The notes under the pieces are model-generated. The model searched no databases, was not told the origin of the DNA, and saw only the letters and a program-made list of their open reading frames with translations. Source: Planctomycetota bacterium (GTDB lineage: Bacteria > Planctomycetota > Planctomycetia > Pirellulales > Pirellulaceae). Taken from it: a stretch of DNA of 64,000 bases. Below, piece by piece: positions 9,260 to 17,981 of the stretch (its first letter is position 1; each line of letters opens with the position of its first letter). The translations under genes and the position numbers were made by a program. Location: contig JAJDEH010000142.1 of NCBI GenBank assembly GCA_029259935.1, positions 1 to 64,000 on the forward strand, given 5' to 3'.

Positions 9260-12106
9260 ATGCCGCGAAAAACCGGAAAACACCTCTTCCAAGTTGCCGT
9301 CTGTTGGGTCGTGATGTTGGCGTGTGGCAGAATTGGCAACGCCAATGATTGGCCGATGTGGAGACATGACGCGGGACGGACAGGCGCCGTGGCGTCTGTG
9401 CTGCCTCAATCGCTCGAACTGCAGTGGGTGCGGCATCTTCCCGAGATCACCCCGGCCTTCCATAGTCCTCGTCTGCAATTCGATGCCGGCCATGAACCGA
9501 TCGTGGCGGCCGGCCAGTTGCTGGTCGCTTCGTCTCGGACCGATTCCGTGACCGCCTACGAGGCATCGACGGGGCGCGAATTGTGGGTGTATCACACCAA
9601 CGGCCCAGTTCGCCTGGCACCGGCGGTGTGGAAGGAGTCGGTTTGTTTCGGTTCAGACGACGGGAATCTGTATTGTGTCGATCTGAAAACGGGCCGGCTG
9701 CGCTGGAAGCATCGCGCGGTGCCAAGTCAGCGGCGACTGCTGGGAAACCGGCGGCTGATTTCGGTCTGGCCGGTGCGCGGCGGCCCGGTCGTGGCCGACG
9801 GGCGAGTCTACTTTGCCGCCGGCGTGTGGCCCTTCGAAGGCGTGTTCGTTTATGCGATCGACATCGCCTCCGGGAACGTCGTCTGGCGGAATGACCGGCT
9901 GGGCTATCTGTTCGGTCAGCAGCCGCATAACACGCAGGCGATCGGCGGCCTTGCGCCGCAGGGATATTTAGTGGTGAATGGCGATGAACTGATCGTGCCG
10001 TGTTCAACCGCTTATCCGGCGCGACTCAATCGAGAGACCGGCGAACTGATTGAGTTCGAGTTGCCCACGGCGGGACGATTTCCCGGCGGTTGGTTCGCGG
10101 CGATCGATAAAGATTCCGCGCGAGCGGCACGACGCGGAAAACTGATGTTCGACGACGTCGTCAATCGGCAAAAACACGAAGGCGAACTGGAGAAAGGCCA
10201 TGGCGTCTCGGGAGTCAGCCGAACCATCCAAATCGGCGAACGTGTACTCAATTTTGATGACGGTTTCGAGGGTGTCGAAGGAACGGTGCATTCGATGGCC
10301 GCGGCCGACGAACGGTTGTTTGTTTCGACACGTGAGGGACGGATCTACTGCTTTGCCGAGGCGAATCCGGCAACGGCGACGAAGGTGAAACATTGGCGAG
10401 AGCCGATGGCTAAGCTGGCGACGAGCGCGGAGTCGAGCGAACGGGCGCGCAAGCTGCTTGCACAATCAGCCGGTCCACACGGGTACGCGATTGTTGTCGG
10501 CCTGAAGGATGGGGCGCTGGTCAAAGCCCTGCTAATGGAAACGCAATATCATGTGGTGGCCTTGGACGATGATCGTGAGCGCGTCGATCGGTTACGTCGT
10601 GAACTAGTTCGCGCGGGCGTTCACGGCAGGCGCTCCGCGGTCGTCGAGTGCGATCCACGTGAAGTCGCTCTTCCGCCCTACCTGGCCACGGTCATCACGA
10701 CGGAAGATCCGGACAGCATCGCCACAGGCTGGGATGATTTACTGCCGGCATTGCGGCCGTTTGGAGGCCTTGCCGCGCTGCGCATGCCCTCGGGACCTGG
10801 CATCGCAAACGCCGCGAGCCTGCAAGCACTGGAGACGGGAAAATTCGAGTTGCTGACATCCGAGGGGCAGGCGTTGGTACGTCGAACTGGGCCGCTGCCG
10901 GGCGCGGCCGAATACGCCGGTGATTACGCGCTGACGCCCGATACGCTGGTGCGGTTCCCGCTGGGAGTGCTCTGGTTCGACGACACGTTGGCGCATTTTA
11001 AACGCACTCCGCAGCCGCAATTCACGGGCGGGATCATGATTTCGCGTCCCAAGGACTGGCACGCCAAGCGAATCAAAGGAAACTACTCCGTCGACTATCC
11101 GCTGCTGCCCCCCGTGCTTTCCGACATCTATACCGGGCGAGTTTTAGCCCCAAAGGAACAGCCGGAACTGCGAGCGAAGCTGCCTGATTCCGACCGTTCG
11201 AAGCCGCAACAGAGTTACTACCACGCGCCGCATCAAAAAACCGCGTTGGGCCCACCTCCACCGATCGTTGGCGAACGGAGGAATCCACTGACGGGCGAAA
11301 CGGAACCAAGGGCGTTTCCCAAAATGTACGGCTGCGATGGGGGAGTCGATTATGGTCTGCTGTACACGCTGCGCAGCGGAACGGCCGCCTTTTACGACAA
11401 GAGTTTGGAAAGCGGCACGGTCTTTCTAAGCGGTCCTCGCAGCGGGTGTACCAACAGCATCATTCCGTCGGGCGGTGTGCTGAATGTTCCTTATTTCTAT
11501 GAAGGCTGCACGTGCAGTTATCCGTTGCCGACGGCCATGTCTCTCGTTGCGATGCCGGAAGCTCACGAGCAATGGTCGTCCTGGGGAGCTGGCCAGCCGA
11601 AGCCCAACACCATTGAACGGATTGGCTTGAATTTCGGAGCGCCGGGCGACCGAATGACGCGCGACGGCACGCTTTGGCTGGATTATCCGGCTGTCGGCGG
11701 CCCATCGCCGAAGATCACCGTCAGCACAACACCCGAAGAACTGAAGTTTCACTATCGCCACAGTGTATGGATGAAGGGTGGCGAAGGCTGGCCGTGGGTC
11801 GCGGCCTCGGCCGTCGAAGGACTTAGCCAATTGACTTTGAATGATCTGAAACCAGGCCGCTACACCGTGCGACTGTTCTTTGCCGAGTTGGACGAAAGGC
11901 AACTCGGCGACCGCGTGCAAACCGTATCGGTTCAGGGCCGCGAGGTGGCGCGCGACTTCGACATCGTAGCGCGCGCGGAGGGCGTGATGAAAGGAATCGT
12001 CCAACAGATTAGCGACGTCGAAGTCGACGGCGATCTGACACTGAAGCTGACCGCATCGTCCGGCCAATCGCTGATCAGCGGAATCGAGATCATCCAAACA
12101 CCGTGA
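9260..12106 (+). CDS. Exported PQQ/BamB-like propeller with methyltransferase-like insert and malectin-like C-terminus
   Basis: The protein (948 residues from ATG 9260) starts with a signal peptide ending near NAND, then WPMWRHDAGRTG, the typical opening of PQQ/BamB-like propellers. Blades recur around residues 40-400, with GxxVxAYExxTGRELWxY, DGNLYCVDLKTGRLRWKH and VYAIDIASGNVVWR. At about residues 405-490 the propeller is interrupted by a Rossmann-like segment (GLKDGALVKALLMET... VVALDDDRERVDRLRREL) that resembles the SAM-binding core of a methyltransferase but lacks a canonical GxGxG. Blade-like sequence resumes, and residues about 795-948 (GLNFGAPGDRMTRDGTLWLDYP... YTVRLFFAE) resemble a malectin carbohydrate-binding domain. 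It is likely periplasmic or surface exposed. The frame is open upstream to 9026, but that extension would bury the signal peptide. Confidence 0.85.
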   Translation: MPRKTGKHLFQVAVCWVVMLACGRIGNANDWPMWRHDAGRTGAVASVLPQSLELQWVRHLPEITPAFHSPRLQFDAGHEPIVAAGQLLVASSRTDSVTAYEASTGRELWVYHTNGPVRLAPAVWKESVCFGSDDGNLYCVDLKTGRLRWKHRAVPSQRRLLGNRRLISVWPVRGGPVVADGRVYFAAGVWPFEGVFVYAIDIASGNVVWRNDRLGYLFGQQPHNTQAIGGLAPQGYLVVNGDELIVPCSTAYPARLNRETGELIEFELPTAGRFPGGWFAAIDKDSARAARRGKLMFDDVVNRQKHEGELEKGHGVSGVSRTIQIGERVLNFDDGFEGVEGTVHSMAAADERLFVSTREGRIYCFAEANPATATKVKHWREPMAKLATSAESSERARKLLAQSAGPHGYAIVVGLKDGALVKALLMETQYHVVALDDDRERVDRLRRELVRAGVHGRRSAVVECDPREVALPPYLATVITTEDPDSIATGWDDLLPALRPFGGLAALRMPSGPGIANAASLQALETGKFELLTSEGQALVRRTGPLPGAAEYAGDYALTPDTLVRFPLGVLWFDDTLAHFKRTPQPQFTGGIMISRPKDWHAKRIKGNYSVDYPLLPPVLSDIYTGRVLAPKEQPELRAKLPDSDRSKPQQSYYHAPHQKTALGPPPPIVGERRNPLTGETEPRAFPKMYGCDGGVDYGLLYTLRSGTAAFYDKSLESGTVFLSGPRSGCTNSIIPSGGVLNVPYFYEGCTCSYPLPTAMSLVAMPEAHEQWSSWGAGQPKPNTIERIGLNFGAPGDRMTRDGTLWLDYPAVGGPSPKITVSTTPEELKFHYRHSVWMKGGEGWPWVAASAVEGLSQLTLNDLKPGRYTVRLFFAELDERQLGDRVQTVSVQGREVARDFDIVARAEGVMKGIVQQISDVEVDGDLTLKLTASSGQSLISGIEIIQTP

Positions 12107-12161
12107 CGCCACCTAGGGCGTTCGCCGCAATTGCCGGTAGCGGGGCGGACCATGAGCTTGC

Positions 12162-14795
12162 TTATTCCTCATCGCGCGCGATGGTCACGCGCAGTTGCAG
12201 CGGGTCTGCACTTTCGACTGTCGGACGGTAGGGCCTGTCGCCCACAAAGACGGTATACGACTCGATGGCTAACCCAGCGGGCATGCGCAGTTTGAATTGG
12301 CCTTTCTTGTCAGTTTCCGAGAATCCATAACGTCGATTGCTCATTACCCCGGAAACTCTGGCTCCCACGACGGGTGCCCCCTCTTGGTCGATCAAGCTGC
12401 CAGGAATGTACACGACGGGAACAAGTTCGATCGTCGGCAGTTTGAATTCTTCGTCGCCCGCCAGAACTTCGAAGCGTTCGTTCCACGGCGCGCCAGATTG
12501 GACGGCGTCCGCTTCGGGTGGGATGGCGATCACGTGTTGGTAAACTTGGCCCGGCAGCACGCGTGCTTGAAATCGGCCATTCTTGTCGGTGACGGCATCA
12601 TCTCCCTGAAGAGATTGACCGTAACGGAGCGAGACACGGGCGCCGACCACGGGGCGACCCGTTCCCGCCACGCGCACCTGGCCGCTGACCGGAACTCCCG
12701 GCACCAGTTGCAACCGAATCTGTTTGGTCTCACCGGTGCCAAGTTCCACACTTTCGGGCAATCGCATGCGAACGGGAAGGCTCGCTTCCAGTCCTTCCAT
12801 AATCCGAACCTTGCCTTGGGCGATTGCCGGAATGACGAATTTTCCTTCTTCATCGCTGACGACCATGCTGGTTCCTTGGGTCAGATCTTGCGCTCGAATT
12901 CGGCGTTCCGTCTCGAAATGGATGCGCACGCCGCGCCGCCATTTGGGGTCTTCGCCGACAATGCGGCCTTCAATCCGGCCGACGGGGCGAAGGTTGATAC
13001 GGCGTTCCGCGGCAGCAGTCGCCTTGTAGTCAAGCCGTAGGTGCTGTGTACCGAACTGGTCCGACTTCACCTCAACACGATAAAAACCCTCGCGGGGCAT
13101 CGCCGGCAACTTCGCCCGTCCGGCCATGTCCGTCTTGGCGCTAATGCGACTTGCAAGGACTTCCGGTACGATCGAGAATCCGGTCGGCGTACGGAAGTGG
13201 ACCGGGCGCACCGTTGCGCCGGGCAGTGGCTTTTCGTCTGGAGCAAGCACGACGAACGACGTGTCCGTCTTTTTCCCAAGGGTTATCCGCAGCGTATGGC
13301 CGCTCATCTTCGAGAAGAGGGCCTGCTGCGCGGAAGTGGCTCCGATGGAATGATCTTTCGCATGCGCCCAAGCATCCCAGAGATTTTTGCTTTTGATCGG
13401 ATCGATCCAAGACTCCGGTACCTGTAACTCAAATCTTCCTTCTGAATCGGTTTGGGCGTGGGCTGTCCGTTTTGGGTCGTTGAAATGGATCGGAAGCCAC
13501 ACATCGGCACCGGCAACCGCGGCACCGTCTTGGTCGACAACGTGCCCTTCGACCCGGCGGACGGTCGTGGCCTTGACGTCTTGGTCCTTTGAGTCTTTCA
13601 CTCCATTTGCATGGGCATCGCCCCCGGTAGCTCGTGGTGTTTCGGGCGGCTGAGCGGTTGCCGACGTTGGTTCGACATTGATTGCAATCGCCAACACCAC
13701 CAAACAACCCAGCAGTAGGGAAATCGCGCCGCCTGCCCAGATCGATGGCGTTTGGGGGCGCATGGCGCGGCCATCCACGAGACGCCGAATCCGGGTGAGC
13801 AAATCACCGCCGTTGGCGGCGGCCGCGAGTTTAACAGGCTGCGAACCGATCTCCGCCATTTGCGCAAGCGCTTGAGCGTATTCCAATCGGTTCCCGACAA
13901 CGCGCACCGCCATGTCGTCGCAACAATTTTCGCGTTCAATGCGGATTCGTCGAGACAGCCACCATACGGCGGGATGATAAAACAGCAGCGTTTCCACGAT
14001 ACTCTGCAGCAGATTGACTAGATAATCGTGGCGGCGGATGTGAGCCAATTCGTGAATCAGCAGTGCTTCAAGCTGGTTCCGCGTTAGGCCGGTCAGCGCG
14101 CTCGCCGGCAACAGAATCACGGGCCGAATACAGCCAACCACCGTCGGCACATGCACCAGCGCCGACTGAAGGAGTTTGACGGACTGCCGCATCCGCAGTC
14201 GTTCGCTGAGTTGCCTCAGCGTGCGTTGCCACAACTCGGGTGCTGGCTTGGTGCCGCGGTGTTTCAACCGCTGGACGAACCACCAGCCGGACGCGAGGCG
14301 AACCGAAAGAAATAGCACTCCCGCCATCCACGTCGCCACAAGCCATGGCAACAGCAGAGCCAGACGCGAGAACGAGACTGTCGCTCTGCTTGGGAAGGGT
14401 GTCGCGGTAACAAGCTCGTCCGATAGATTGGCGGCGGCCTGGCGCGGACCGCCTTCGTCCGACAAAGCTTCCCGCCGAACCGACGGTTTCATTGGGCCGC
14501 CGCGGATGCCGTGATGCACGTGGTTGACGCCGTGATGCACGGGGGGACGGACGCCCGTTGCGGCCGTCACGGCATCGTCAACGCAAACGGTCATGAGTGT
14601 AAACACCGGAGCCGCGACCATGATTAGCAGGGTGGCGATACCGATAGTGTAACGCGCGTTGGAGCTATGCCTGAGTGCGCGCAGCAGGATGCCGGCAAGC
14701 AAGGCGATAACCGTTCCTTGCCAGACGAAATGGACGAGCGTCCAGCCAAGGCGATGGACTAGGGGCTGGTCGAGCAGCGACTGAAGTGCGTTCAT
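12162..14795 (-). CDS. BlaR1-like M56 metallopeptidase with carboxypeptidase-regulatory-like repeats
   Basis: The protein (877 residues) has several N-terminal membrane helices (near residues 15-50 and others before 170), then the M56 zinc peptidase core with HELAH at about 246-250 and an ERENCCDDMAV segment downstream, as in BlaR1/MecR1. A further hydrophobic helix (GGAISLLLGCLVVLAIAIN) near residue 360 leads to about 500 residues of beta-rich repeats of the CarboxypepD_reg type (EGHVVDQDGAAVAGADVW, GQVRVAGTGRPVVGARVSL, GSLIDQEGAPVVGARV). The penicillin-binding sensor domain of BlaR1 is absent. In the family, the peptidase responds to an outside signal and inactivates its BlaI repressor. The ATG at 14795 is chosen because GGAGG lies seven bases upstream; an ATG at 14801 overlaps the blaI stop. 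Co-transcribed with blaI. Confidence 0.9.
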   Translation of the reverse strand: MNALQSLLDQPLVHRLGWTLVHFVWQGTVIALLAGILLRALRHSSNARYTIGIATLLIMVAAPVFTLMTVCVDDAVTAATGVRPPVHHGVNHVHHGIRGGPMKPSVRREALSDEGGPRQAAANLSDELVTATPFPSRATVSFSRLALLLPWLVATWMAGVLFLSVRLASGWWFVQRLKHRGTKPAPELWQRTLRQLSERLRMRQSVKLLQSALVHVPTVVGCIRPVILLPASALTGLTRNQLEALLIHELAHIRRHDYLVNLLQSIVETLLFYHPAVWWLSRRIRIERENCCDDMAVRVVGNRLEYAQALAQMAEIGSQPVKLAAAANGGDLLTRIRRLVDGRAMRPQTPSIWAGGAISLLLGCLVVLAIAINVEPTSATAQPPETPRATGGDAHANGVKDSKDQDVKATTVRRVEGHVVDQDGAAVAGADVWLPIHFNDPKRTAHAQTDSEGRFELQVPESWIDPIKSKNLWDAWAHAKDHSIGATSAQQALFSKMSGHTLRITLGKKTDTSFVVLAPDEKPLPGATVRPVHFRTPTGFSIVPEVLASRISAKTDMAGRAKLPAMPREGFYRVEVKSDQFGTQHLRLDYKATAAAERRINLRPVGRIEGRIVGEDPKWRRGVRIHFETERRIRAQDLTQGTSMVVSDEEGKFVIPAIAQGKVRIMEGLEASLPVRMRLPESVELGTGETKQIRLQLVPGVPVSGQVRVAGTGRPVVGARVSLRYGQSLQGDDAVTDKNGRFQARVLPGQVYQHVIAIPPEADAVQSGAPWNERFEVLAGDEEFKLPTIELVPVVYIPGSLIDQEGAPVVGARVSGVMSNRRYGFSETDKKGQFKLRMPAGLAIESYTVFVGDRPYRPTVESADPLQLRVTIARDEE

Positions 14796-14797
14796 CG

Positions 14798-15178
14798 TCA
14801 TTCCTCCAATTCGTCAAGCAATTTCCGGATTTCCGCCAGCTCCTCACCCGAAACTTTTTTCGCGCGCAGAGCTTGCATCACGAGTTGATCGGCCGATCCT
14901 CCAAACGCGCGGGACAGCAAGTCACTGACCAACTGACGTTGCGTTTGTTCCTGTTTGTGCCGCGCCCGATAGACGTGCGATCGCTGAGATTCGTCGCGCA
15001 GCACCAGCCCTTTGTCGATCATGATCTGCAGCAATTTGAGTACGGTTGTATACCCAGACTCGCGCGAACGGCTTAATTCCTCCTGCACGTGGCGAACGGT
15101 GCTTGGTCCGCGCTGCCAGAGTACGCGGAGAATTTCTAGTTCGGCATCCGTCGGTCGCGGCCGTTTCGGCTTGGTCAT
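14798..15178 (-). CDS. BlaI/MecI/CopY-family transcriptional repressor
   Basis: The protein (126 residues) is full length for the Penicillinase_R family. The winged helix covers residues 9-75: DAELEILRVLWQRGPSTVRHVQEEL, then the recognition helix SGYTTVLKLLQIMIDKGLV. The C-terminal helices (RQLVSDLLSRAFGGSADQLVMQALRAKK) are the dimerisation region, which in relatives contains the site cut on induction. The stop overlaps the first possible ATG of the M56 peptidase gene, so the pair is translationally coupled. It very probably represses its own operon by binding the two palindromes at 15221-15258; this is inference from position and symmetry. No strong Shine-Dalgarno precedes the start. Confidence 0.93.
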   Translation of the reverse strand: MTKPKRPRPTDAELEILRVLWQRGPSTVRHVQEELSRSRESGYTTVLKLLQIMIDKGLVLRDESQRSHVYRARHKQEQTQRQLVSDLLSRAFGGSADQLVMQALRAKKVSGEELAEIRKLLDELEE

Positions 15179-15216
15179 ATTTTGGGATTCTTGAATGAAT
15201 TTAACTGCCGTCGTCT

Positions 15217-15258
15217 ATTATACGAAGACATTCGTAGATGTCAACGAAGTTCTTCGTA
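15217..15258 (-). promoter_or_regulatory. blaI promoter with two 16-bp operator palindromes
   Basis: Read on the minus strand, TTGACA (15244-15239) and TATAAT (15222-15217) are separated by 16 bases, a perfect pair of sigma70 boxes. Two palindromes cover it: TACGAA-N4-TTCGTA at 15221-15236 (perfect, over the spacer and edge of the -10) and AACGAA-N4-TTCGTA at 15243-15258 (one mismatched pair, touching the -35). The centres are 22 bp apart, about two turns, so two dimers would bind one face. Predicted transcription start is near 15210, about 30 bases before blaI. Autorepression is inferred from BlaI/MecI biology. Confidence 0.82.
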
Positions 15259-15336
15259 GTTTAGGATCGAGGGCGTGGCGCGTTGTGTTCGGCGTTTGAT
15301 TTTCAGTTGGTGCTGGATGAGCGACGCGCGCGGACG

Positions 15337-15372
15337 ACCCCCTCTAACTCCCCCTTGGCAAGGGGGAGAACC
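15337..15372 (+). repeat. 36-bp palindromic repeat, type A copy 1
   Basis: The element reads ACCCCCTCTAA then a 21-bp palindrome (CTCCCCCTT-GCC-type-AAGGGGGAG, here with GGC in the centre) then AACC. Identical 36-bp copies lie at 36503-36538 (inverted) and 60083-60118. This copy lies between the glycosyltransferase stop and the blaI promoter. A separate small hairpin (ACCGTCTT-GCC-AAGACGGT) follows at 15382-15400 and could help to end glycosyltransferase transcription. Confidence 0.8.
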
Positions 15373-15479
15373 GGACTTCTGACCGTCTTGCCAAGACGGT
15401 GAACTGAACTCGCTGACCCGATTGCTAAACGAAAGATTCGAACTCTCTGTCCCCCTTATTGTGGAGAACAACCCAAACT

Positions 15480-15514
15480 CTTTGTCCCCCTTGCCAAGGG
15501 GGACACAGGGGGTT
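15480..15514 (-). repeat. Palindromic repeat, type B copy 1
   Basis: On the minus strand this reads AACCCCCTGTGT, then CCCCCTTGGCAAGGGGG, then ACAAAG. It shares the AACCCCCT head and the GGC-centred stem of type A but has GTGT/ACAAAG where A has CTAACT/AGAACC. It begins 17 bases beyond the stop of the glycosyltransferase gene. A partial direct duplicate (AACTCTCTGTCCCCCTT) lies at about 15440-15456. A decayed B copy lies at 36558-36592. Confidence 0.7.
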
Positions 15515-15531
15515 CTTCTCCGCCATTGCCA

Positions 15532-17388
15532 TCAAGGCAACAGCCGCCGGGAGCGTCGCAGCACCAGAATGGGAAACTCGCCGCGCGGGCCGGTGGCTTT
15601 GTAGGCGGGTTCGTATTCCGCTTCCATCCACTGATAGGCGTCTTCCCACAACCGGTCCACACGGTCCATATCCCAATCCGACATGTCTTTGGGAACCACG
15701 ACGATCCAATCGGGGCGGCTGGATCGCAAGGCATCGAACATAATCCGCCGTCCAAAGAACTCACCCTCGGCGGGCATGAAGTTCGTGAATTTCGAGGAAG
15801 CTTGGCGACGGGCCAGGTAGTTGAGCATCACGCCCTCGGGAAACACGGCCACGGTATCCTTATCACGCGTGTGGGCCCGCAGGAACTGCACGGTTTCCGC
15901 CAATGAAAACTGCCGTTCCGTGTTGTCCAGTAAAGCGTCGTTGCCCGTGGCAATTTCAAGATAAGGTCCTTGGGAGATCTCATTGTGCATGGCGTGCATC
16001 TTCATCACCCAAACAGCCAGCACCAGCAAGATCGGCACGCGTAGCAGATTCCGTTCCAAGGGACTTTTCAACAACGCGGCGGGCAGCCAATCCACCAAGG
16101 CCACGACCAACAGCAGCGTCGCCAGCATCGCGTGAACGAAGCCGTAGTGTTGCACTTGGCTGTGCAGCGCGATCTTGCCCAACAGCAGTCCGGCCAAGAC
16201 AAGCAACGACGTCGCGCGGGCCGCGGCTTGTTGCGCTTCACTGCCCGGCTCGGCGCGACCGTAGCGAACAAGCTGCATCGCCGCCAGCCCAAGCGTCCAC
16301 AGCGGTAGTGGCAGGATCGCGATGGGCCAAAACGAAGCCGGCCAAAGCACGGCAACCAGCAGCAGCCCCAATCCGATCATGCCGGCCATTCTGACCCGCA
16401 CCGGAAGAGAATGAGTCGCACGTACGGCGACGGCCATAACAGCCAGTCCGACAGCCGACGCCGCGGCGATCGCCACGAGCGGAACCGCCCGCTGGTCGAA
16501 CGTGGCGGTGCCCAGAATGTTTTGAAAGAACTTCAACTGGCGGACGTCGGGATTGAAGATCACGGCCCACGAGCCGGACGTACCAAGCGCCGCCTGGTCG
16601 ACCGGCATTTGAGTTGCCAACAGGCTGAAAGCGGCGGCCGGCGGCAGCAGGCAGCCCACGAGAAACGCCGCCCAAACCGCTTTGCGACTCATGAGTGGCC
16701 GTGCCCGCCACGTGCCGAGCAGCAGCGCGGCTAGCGCCGCGCCGCAAACTGGCAGCGAGATTTCAAACTTGGTTAAGAAGGCCAACCCTAAAAACAGTCC
16801 GCCCGGCAGAGCTGCCTTCCAGCCAAATCGCGGAGCCTGCCACAAACAGGCCAACGACCATAACGACAGCAGCAGGCCGTGCGTCAATTCGTGCGTGTAG
16901 GGCGCGACGTAGTTGTAGTTGTTGATGCCCGTATACCTGGCAAAGGCGAACAGCCAAAGGAATGCCAGGCAAGCGGCCACGGCGGCCCAGCGACTGCTGA
17001 TGTACCGCAACATCAGGAATAACGTGGCCAGCAGCGCGATCAACAGCGCCAGGTTGGTCAGGTGCAACAGCCAAATGCTGGTGCCGAATACACGAAACAG
17101 CCCCGCGTTGAGGTACACCGACAGCGGGCCGTTGTAGTAGGCGAGGTCGCGATAGAGTACTTCGCCCTCCGAAACGCGCCAGGCCAAGTAGACCTGCAAT
17201 CCGTAATCCACCAAAGCGTCGCCCCAGCGTCCCCAGGTGGCAAGCAGCAAGTGCAGGACCGAACCAACGATTAGCAGCCACTGCAGGCAGAGAATTAACC
17301 CAGGGCGCGATCTGGAAGAGTCGCCGCGTGGCGGATGCGTCTGGGACGCTTGGTCTTGGTCGTTAGGCGTGGAATCGGAGTCGGACAT
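15532..17388 (-). CDS. GT39/ArnT-like membrane glycosyltransferase
   Basis: The protein (618 residues) has a hydrophilic, Ser/Asp/Gln-rich N-terminal 30 residues and then about 11-13 membrane helices. After the first helix comes DALVDYGLQVYLAWRVSEGEVLYRDLAYYNGPLSVYLNAGLF, the first periplasmic loop of PMT/ArnT-type (GT-C) glycosyltransferases, whose acidic residue is usually catalytic. The C-terminal soluble part (FLRAHTRDKDTVAVFPEGVMLNYLARR) is typical of planctomycete members. It probably transfers a sugar from a lipid-phosphate donor to a surface molecule; substrate unknown. It starts 28 bases after the exbD stop at 17417 and so is likely the last gene of the TPR/ExbBD operon. Confidence 0.85.
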   Translation of the reverse strand: MSDSDSTPNDQDQASQTHPPRGDSSRSRPGLILCLQWLLIVGSVLHLLLATWGRWGDALVDYGLQVYLAWRVSEGEVLYRDLAYYNGPLSVYLNAGLFRVFGTSIWLLHLTNLALLIALLATLFLMLRYISSRWAAVAACLAFLWLFAFARYTGINNYNYVAPYTHELTHGLLLSLWSLACLWQAPRFGWKAALPGGLFLGLAFLTKFEISLPVCGAALAALLLGTWRARPLMSRKAVWAAFLVGCLLPPAAAFSLLATQMPVDQAALGTSGSWAVIFNPDVRQLKFFQNILGTATFDQRAVPLVAIAAASAVGLAVMAVAVRATHSLPVRVRMAGMIGLGLLLVAVLWPASFWPIAILPLPLWTLGLAAMQLVRYGRAEPGSEAQQAAARATSLLVLAGLLLGKIALHSQVQHYGFVHAMLATLLLVVALVDWLPAALLKSPLERNLLRVPILLVLAVWVMKMHAMHNEISQGPYLEIATGNDALLDNTERQFSLAETVQFLRAHTRDKDTVAVFPEGVMLNYLARRQASSKFTNFMPAEGEFFGRRIMFDALRSSRPDWIVVVPKDMSDWDMDRVDRLWEDAYQWMEAEYEPAYKATGPRGEFPILVLRRSRRLLP

Positions 17389-17416
17389 GCGAACTCACCG
17401 CGAAGCGTGTGGCGTT

Positions 17417-17914
17417 CTAGTCCTCCTCGGCGGGCGGAGTGAACTTGATCTTCTCGACCAGGGTGATGATCTCGTCGCTGCCTCGGTTCTTGTAGCCAGA
17501 GACTTCGGTGATGGCCCGAACGGTAAACTTGTACTTTAGATTTGAGTCCGGGTCGAATTCTACTTCCGCCGATTCCTGGATACTGCCCGGGCCTCGTTCG
17601 TCGCCCAAGGTCTCGATAATCTTGTTCTGCAAGGCGCTCCAGTCGTGACCGAAATTGGTGTCGTTCAGCCGAATATTGGAGAGGTTGCCCAATGAATCCG
17701 CTTCCAGGGTGACTTTGATCGGCGGGACTAAGTCTTCGTCGGGCAAACCTTCGGCGGGCGCGGCCAGCGGCATCTTGATGTTGAAGTCGCCCTCTTGGAT
17801 GACGATCTTAAACGTCATGATGAAGAACACGAGCAACTGAAACACGATGTCGATCATCGGCGTCATTTGCAGTTCTATCTTTTCGCCTTCGGCGTGTTGG
17901 TTTCGAATCTTCAT
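17417..17914 (-). CDS. exbD: ExbD/TolR-family proton-channel subunit (second copy)
   Basis: The protein (165 residues) has one transmembrane helix near residues 19-40 (MTPMIDIVFQLLVFFIMTF) with the essential proton-carrying Asp at position 22, followed by a periplasmic domain. It pairs with an ExbB/TolQ pentamer to turn proton flow into motion or force. Two ExbD proteins are encoded side by side (gap 67 bases to the first), as in many planctomycete clusters, suggesting a heteromeric ExbD pair. No TonB, TolA or TolB is encoded nearby. The periplasmic part is longer and more charged than the E. coli ExbD C-terminus. The downstream glycosyltransferase follows after 28 bases. Confidence 0.92.
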   Translation of the reverse strand: MKIRNQHAEGEKIELQMTPMIDIVFQLLVFFIMTFKIVIQEGDFNIKMPLAAPAEGLPDEDLVPPIKVTLEADSLGNLSNIRLNDTNFGHDWSALQNKIIETLGDERGPGSIQESAEVEFDPDSNLKYKFTVRAITEVSGYKNRGSDEIITLVEKIKFTPPAEED

Positions 17915-17981
17915 GATGTCGCGATTCTATTTTTTGGCCGTCAACCGACCTAATTATCGAACTCGGCCAAGCGGGCCCCCG

